From: Lachnospiraceae bacterium UBA7205
Lineage (GTDB): Bacteria; Bacillota; Clostridia; Lachnospirales; Lachnospiraceae
Direction: 5' to 3'
Assembly: GCA_002490665.1 (NCBI GenBank)
Contig: DKUL01000035.1
Coordinates: 1 to 64,000, forward strand
Length of the DNA stretch: 64,000 bases
In this document: positions 60,100 through 64,000 of the stretch, one piece after another
Layout of the letters: each line of letters starts with the position of its first letter
How positions within the stretch are numbered: the stretch's first letter is position 1
Position numbers and translations under genes: made by a program
Notes under the pieces: model-generated
What the model was told of the DNA's origin: nothing
Seen by the model: only the letters and a program-made list of their open reading frames with translations
Databases searched by the model: none

Positions 60100-61662
60100 C
60101 TACAGACCATTATAAAATTCTATTAATGCCGGCAGCTGATTGGAAATCCTATACTTTTCCCGCACGTCAATCACCCGCTTTTTTAATTCATTTCTCCTTT
60201 TGCGCAATTCATCAAAATTGATTTCTTCATCAAACATTCTTAAAAGCACACCGTCTTTTTCAAGTATTTTTGTCTGCTCGACCGGCACTGTAGTAACAAT
60301 CGGAAGCCCTGCATCTATGTAGTCATACAGTTTATTTGCCCAGCAGTAAACAATTCCTTCGCGCGTCCAACTTCCTATATTTTCTGCATATTCTAATATA
60401 TCACTTTGCGCGCTTGTCACCCCATAATCATACTGGCTAAGTTCCTGTGCAAGATCAAGCGCTGATATGGGATGATGTAAGTGAAAGTAAGGATTTGTTC
60501 TTTCCATAACAATATACTCTTGCAGTTTCGTCTCATCATATGATACCGGATATAAGTGCAGATGCACCTTGTTTGAGCCACACAATGCCCCTAACTCCAA
60601 AAATCTGCCATCCTTTGTAGTTGCATATTCTTTACCTGAAAATAATGTTCCTGCAAAAACTAACTGTAGCTCATCATCTTCTGATTTCCGTGATGATTCA
60701 TAATTTGTAAAATCATTGCAACAATCTACAAAGTAGATTCTCTGCTTACATATTTCATAACCTTTTTTCTCCAAATATTCCATGCACCTATACCTACTGC
60801 ATAGTCCATCTGCATTTTGCAAACAATATTTCTCTGCATCAATCGTTCTCTTAGGTATATTTCTGCGCATTTCAGTCATAACATCATACTCGTCAAATAC
60901 AATCTTAGGAAAAATTTCTTTACAATGAATTAAAATCTGCGGCAATTCAATATCCGAATTTGCATCCGAAAAAATATGCAATATTCCTGCATCTGTTGCT
61001 GCACAATACAGCATCACTTCTTCCGCATCAATAGATAATTTGCACCAATTGGAAATAGCTGAAAATTCTTTATATTTTTCCGGCGTCAAATACATGGCAT
61101 TTGCCCAGATAATCAGTTCAACATCATATCCTTTACGGTGTAATGCATCTATAACCTTATATGCTCGTGGTGCGGCATTCGTCAGCAAAAACATAATCTT
61201 CTTTTTATTCATTTTGCGATGAATATTATCTTCTATATAGCCCCTAACAGCCTCATCTGACCCATACTCATCTACATTTGAATAATATTTCTTCCTAATA
61301 ATATTCATATATCCTAATAAATCAAGATTTCTATAACATTCAAAATCAACACTCCACGGCATTTCATTTGTTTTCCAATACTCCTTTATTCCGTTTCTTT
61401 CAATATTTTCTGCTATATCTTCTTCAGATTTTTGTGCACAGGCTATTACAAGCTGATATCCAAATTGAACTATCTCATTCTTTTTTTGGGAAAATGAATA
61501 TACTTTTACATCCTCAAAGTCGGACTCTTCTACACAATTATTTGAAACCACACAGTATACAATCTTGAAACCACTCATACATAATGCGTTATATACGCCA
61601 TGGCTCTTCTGCCCTGCACCGTACAAAACAATTTTCCTGCCTTTATCAAGTTGTTTCCTCAT
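60100..61662 (-). CDS. GT-B-like glycosyltransferase with N-terminal Rossmann-like module
   Basis: 520 residues. The module opens the protein (IVLYGAGQKSHGVYNALCMSG, VSNNCVEESDFEDVKVYS). From ~150 a GT-B-like fold follows: KKIMFLLTNAAPRAYKVIDALH (Rossmann start), ILHIFSDANS, LQLVFAGTLFSGKEYATTK, a mid-domain and YGVTSAQSDILEYAENIG with WANKLYDYIDAGLPIVTTV, the donor-sugar region seen in GT4-type enzymes. The sugar is unknown. It overlaps the WbuC-like gene by 17 bases. Confidence 0.78.
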   Translation of the reverse strand: MRKQLDKGRKIVLYGAGQKSHGVYNALCMSGFKIVYCVVSNNCVEESDFEDVKVYSFSQKKNEIVQFGYQLVIACAQKSEEDIAENIERNGIKEYWKTNEMPWSVDFECYRNLDLLGYMNIIRKKYYSNVDEYGSDEAVRGYIEDNIHRKMNKKKIMFLLTNAAPRAYKVIDALHRKGYDVELIIWANAMYLTPEKYKEFSAISNWCKLSIDAEEVMLYCAATDAGILHIFSDANSDIELPQILIHCKEIFPKIVFDEYDVMTEMRRNIPKRTIDAEKYCLQNADGLCSRYRCMEYLEKKGYEICKQRIYFVDCCNDFTNYESSRKSEDDELQLVFAGTLFSGKEYATTKDGRFLELGALCGSNKVHLHLYPVSYDETKLQEYIVMERTNPYFHLHHPISALDLAQELSQYDYGVTSAQSDILEYAENIGSWTREGIVYCWANKLYDYIDAGLPIVTTVPVEQTKILEKDGVLLRMFDEEINFDELRKRRNELKKRVIDVREKYRISNQLPALIEFYNGL

Positions 61663-62167
61663 ACATTCTCCTTCTGATTTTTGTCAAAAACTTTCTAGCC
61701 ACTTTCTTATCCATGCCATCCGGAGCCCAGTCCGGATAATGGTTACTGCCTTGTTCAAACGGTCCCGGCTTTACTTCAAATATAGTGATTGTCTTAGATA
61801 TTGGAAGGTTCATATGCCACTGCCCTTTATTAATTCGGTATATATTATTTTTCTTTTTGGATGCCTTAAATTTTTCTATAATATTTCCCTTATCATCAAA
61901 ATAAATTACATACATTTTTCCTGATATCACAATTTGTAATTCATCGTCGTCATGGCAATGTGGTCTAAAATAAGACTCCCTTGTATTTGTAAATAACATT
62001 TCATGTATGGCTGAATTTTCACCCTCATGAAAACAATAGCGAAATTTATTCGTTCCATTGTGCAGCGCATTAAACTTCATTTCTTTTAATGTTTTAGGTG
62101 ATATTACTAATTTTTCTTCCTTCCAAAAAATTACATTCTCTTGTTTTGTTGTTTTCTTATTTTTCAT
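61646..62167 (-). CDS. WbuC-like cupin protein
   Basis: 173 residues. Small cupin with FRPHCHDDDELQIVISGKMYV, HxH and Glu metal ligands in the first cupin motif, and NKGQWHMNLP in the second. WbuC-family proteins occur in O-antigen and capsule clusters, and their reaction is not firmly known. The N-terminus (MKNKKTTKQENVIFWKEEKL) is rich in Lys. It shares its 3' end with the next gene. Confidence 0.75.
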   Translation of the reverse strand: MKNKKTTKQENVIFWKEEKLVISPKTLKEMKFNALHNGTNKFRYCFHEGENSAIHEMLFTNTRESYFRPHCHDDDELQIVISGKMYVIYFDDKGNIIEKFKASKKKNNIYRINKGQWHMNLPISKTITIFEVKPGPFEQGSNHYPDWAPDGMDKKVARKFLTKIRRRMYEETT

Positions 62168-62199
62168 TTTTTACCCATATACTTTAGAAACACAAAATT

Positions 62200-62862
62200 T
62201 TATTCAAAGAAAATGAAACTGTAATCGCCCATGTACCCCCACTCCTTATACAGCCATTCCCATTCCTCCACAGAGTAATAACTTGCACACGTAAGCTGCC
62301 AGTACAGCATATTGACTTCTTCCTCATCATTTCGAAAAGACTCCACCATGATATAACTATCACCTTTACTTACCCGCTCTATTTCATGGACTGCTTTTTT
62401 CAAATCAAAAATTTTCAGGTTATGCAATGTTGTCAGGGAAATCACCAAATCAAATTCGTTGTCAGGAAAAGGTATATCCTGTGCCTTTCCAAACTGCAGC
62501 CTGTCTCTCACCTCTTCTTTTGCGTGTGCAAGGGCATACTCTGATATATCTATTCCCCGGACTTCCAGCCCGGGAACAACCTGCGTAAATTCATACAGTA
62601 AGTGTGCCATGCCGCATCCGACATCAAGCACTTTCTGCCCAGCTTTCAAATGATAATGTTCTGCCATTTTCTCTGCAACACTCCGCCATCTGCCATCATA
62701 ATGGTAACCGCCATAACCATATTTACGGTCACCATCCCAGTAATCATATCCATACTGTTTGGCAATCACTGCACACTCTGCCTTGTTGGCGCTTGTTACA
62801 CGCCCTACATAATCGCGTTTCGTTGCTTTATGTACTTCTGATACAAAATCTATATATGCCAT
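62200..62862 (-). CDS. Class I SAM-dependent methyltransferase
   Basis: 220 residues. SAM site VLDVGCGMAHLLYEFTQ, acidic GIDISEYALAHAKE, then FDLVISLTTLHNL. A short N-terminal segment (YWDGDRKYGYGGYHYDGRWR) is rich in Gly and Tyr and resembles homologues in nonulosonic-acid clusters. The start ATG uses the last base of the preceding stop codon, so the gene is translationally coupled to the aminotransferase. The substrate is unknown; O- or N-methylation of a nonulosonic acid or its precursor is possible. Confidence 0.85.
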   Translation of the reverse strand: MAYIDFVSEVHKATKRDYVGRVTSANKAECAVIAKQYGYDYWDGDRKYGYGGYHYDGRWRSVAEKMAEHYHLKAGQKVLDVGCGMAHLLYEFTQVVPGLEVRGIDISEYALAHAKEEVRDRLQFGKAQDIPFPDNEFDLVISLTTLHNLKIFDLKKAVHEIERVSKGDSYIMVESFRNDEEEVNMLYWQLTCASYYSVEEWEWLYKEWGYMGDYSFIFFE

Positions 62863-64000
62863 TATCTGTTCTCCCCACCCGTACCATTTACGTCCTCAAT
62901 AATATTTCTGATTGTCTCAATCACATATGTCTGTTGTTCATAAGACAACTTGTAAAATATTGGTATACTCAAAATCCGGCTGTATACTCTTTCTGCGTTC
63001 GGACAGCATGTATCCATATAGCCGTTTTCCTGGTAGTACGGATGTTTGTATACCGGAAGATAATGTACATCCACCCCGATACCCGCTTCTTTCATTTTAG
63101 TATAAACTTCCCGCCTTCTTCCATTTTCTATCTGTATTGTATATAAATGCCAGCTGCTGTTACATCCATCTTTCTGATATGGAAGAATGATACCCTTCAC
63201 ATCTTTTAGCTCCTCATTATATCTGGCAGCTACTTCCTTCCTTCTTTCCACAAATCTGTCCAATTTTTTTAACTGACTTCTTCCAAGTGCACACATCACA
63301 TCTGAAATCCTATAATTATATCCCAGTCCCTGTATTTCATAATGCCATGGTCCATCTTCTTTATCTATTAACTGCTCAGGATCCTTCGTCAGACAATATG
63401 CCCTAAATCCCTTTAATTTTCTGTATAATTCCACACTGTTTGTTGTTATCATTCCGCCTTCGCAAGTCGTCATATGCTTCACTGGATGAAAACTGAATAT
63501 AGTCATATCTGACAGCGAGCCTATTTTCTTACCAAAATAATCTGCCCCGCTTGCATGTGCTGCATCCTCTATTATCCATAGTCCATATTTGTCTGCAATA
63601 CGGTGTATCGCATCCATATCACAGGGTTGTCCTGTAAAATGGACAGGAATGACTGCTTTTGTTTTCGGTGTAATTTTCTTCTCTATCTCTACAGGATCAA
63701 TGTTATATGTTCTCTCATCTATATCTGCAAAAACCGGAGTGCCGCCGCAATACAGTACACAATTTGCTGACGCTGCAAACGTAAGTGGTGTTGTTATCAC
63801 CTCATCCTCGCTTTTTATACCTATCGCAAAACAGCATGCATGTAACGCCGCAGTGCCACTGGAAACCGCAACTGCATATTTTGCACCGACATATCCCGCA
63901 AACTCCTCCTCAAATTTTCCTATTCCCGGTCCCGTGGCTATATAATCCTCCTGAAGGGCAGCAACAACAGCATCTATGTCATCCTGTTCAATGCAATGTT
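62862..64000 (-). CDS. pseC: PLP-dependent DegT-type aminotransferase, PseC-like (5' end outside)
   Basis: The visible 379 residues begin within the N-terminal part; the true start lies beyond the right edge, and a GTG at 63800 is internal. Motifs: QEDYIATGPGIGKFE, VSSGTAALHACC, IEDAAHASGADY (PLP-binding Asp), IFSFHPVKHMTTCEGG (catalytic Lys), GLGYNYRISDVMCALGRSQLKKLDRF and SSWHLY. The pattern is closest to PseC, which makes the 4-amino sugar of pseudaminic acid. A PseB-like dehydratase would be expected just beyond the window. The pathway assignment is by family only. Confidence 0.85.
   Translation of the reverse strand, partial: HCIEQDDIDAVVAALQEDYIATGPGIGKFEEEFAGYVGAKYAVAVSSGTAALHACCFAIGIKSEDEVITTPLTFAASANCVLYCGGTPVFADIDERTYNIDPVEIEKKITPKTKAVIPVHFTGQPCDMDAIHRIADKYGLWIIEDAAHASGADYFGKKIGSLSDMTIFSFHPVKHMTTCEGGMITTNSVELYRKLKGFRAYCLTKDPEQLIDKEDGPWHYEIQGLGYNYRISDVMCALGRSQLKKLDRFVERRKEVAARYNEELKDVKGIILPYQKDGCNSSWHLYTIQIENGRRREVYTKMKEAGIGVDVHYLPVYKHPYYQENGYMDTCCPNAERVYSRILSIPIFYKLSYEQQTYVIETIRNIIEDVNGTGGENR

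Noticed and set aside
63800..63802. GTG at 63800 as the start of the aminotransferase
   Set aside because: The same frame continues upstream with conserved aminotransferase sequence (TGPGIGKFE, SSGTAALHA), so the gene begins outside the window.
1..64000. tRNA, rRNA, CRISPR arrays and prophage genes
   Set aside because: No cloverleaf with a conserved T-loop, no regular short repeats with spacers, and no integrase or phage structural gene was seen; a dedicated scanner could still find a missed tRNA.

Overview
The window looks like a chromosomal segment of a motile, strictly anaerobic Clostridia member, most likely Lachnospiraceae (Roseburia/Eubacterium/Butyrivibrio-like). The grounds are a Firmicutes-type str/rpo ribosomal block, a type III glutamine synthetase, rubrerythrin, flagellin- and FliD-like proteins, strong AGGAGG ribosome-binding sites and canonical TTGACA/TATAAT promoters. 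No rRNA, tRNA, CRISPR array or insertion sequence was recognised.

Layout. (1) 1-16,892, all minus strand: rpmG-secE-nusG, rplK-rplA, a CapA-like gene, rplJ-rplL, rpoB-rpoC, rpsL-rpsG-fusA and the start of tuf. Separate good promoters precede rpmG, rplK, rplJ, rpoB, rpsL and tuf. NusG carries a long acidic N-terminal extension, and a membrane-anchored CapA-family gene sits between rplA and rplJ. (2) 17,339-24,961: a small flagellum/glycosylation island with a FliD-like protein, UDP-galactopyranose mutase, three family-2 glycosyltransferases, a FlgN-like helical protein behind a sigma-D-like promoter, and a 108-residue miniature flagellin. (3) 25,092-32,777: an ABC exporter, an OmpR-type regulator with no kinase, a soluble zinc-binding chemoreceptor, rubrerythrin and a lipoprotein. 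(4) 32,872-41,744: a BlaI repressor with two perfect operators, an M56 (BlaR1-like) sensor fused to RCC1-like repeats, a SUFU-domain protein, glnN, and trmR-trhP for tRNA wobble uridine modification. (5) 41,764-64,000: a surface-glycan locus, visibly more A/T-rich from about 44 kb onward, with sugar isomerase-like TIM barrels, tandem glycosyltransferases, a nucleotidyltransferase plus LegB-like dehydratase, a B12/radical-SAM protein, methyltransferases, a WbuC-like cupin and a PseC-like aminotransferase running off the right edge.

The most striking observation is in region 5. Ten proteins of quite different catalytic type (GT2 and GT-B glycosyltransferases, a methyltransferase, a degenerate TIM barrel and a multidomain cytidylyltransferase fusion) each carry the same kind of small GxGxxG Rossmann-like module of about 80-100 residues, at the N-terminus, C-terminus or in the middle. 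This looks like a shared docking or ligand-sensing module of one nonulosonic-acid/surface-glycan (possibly flagellar) decoration system. The function of the module is not established and the system assignment is inference.
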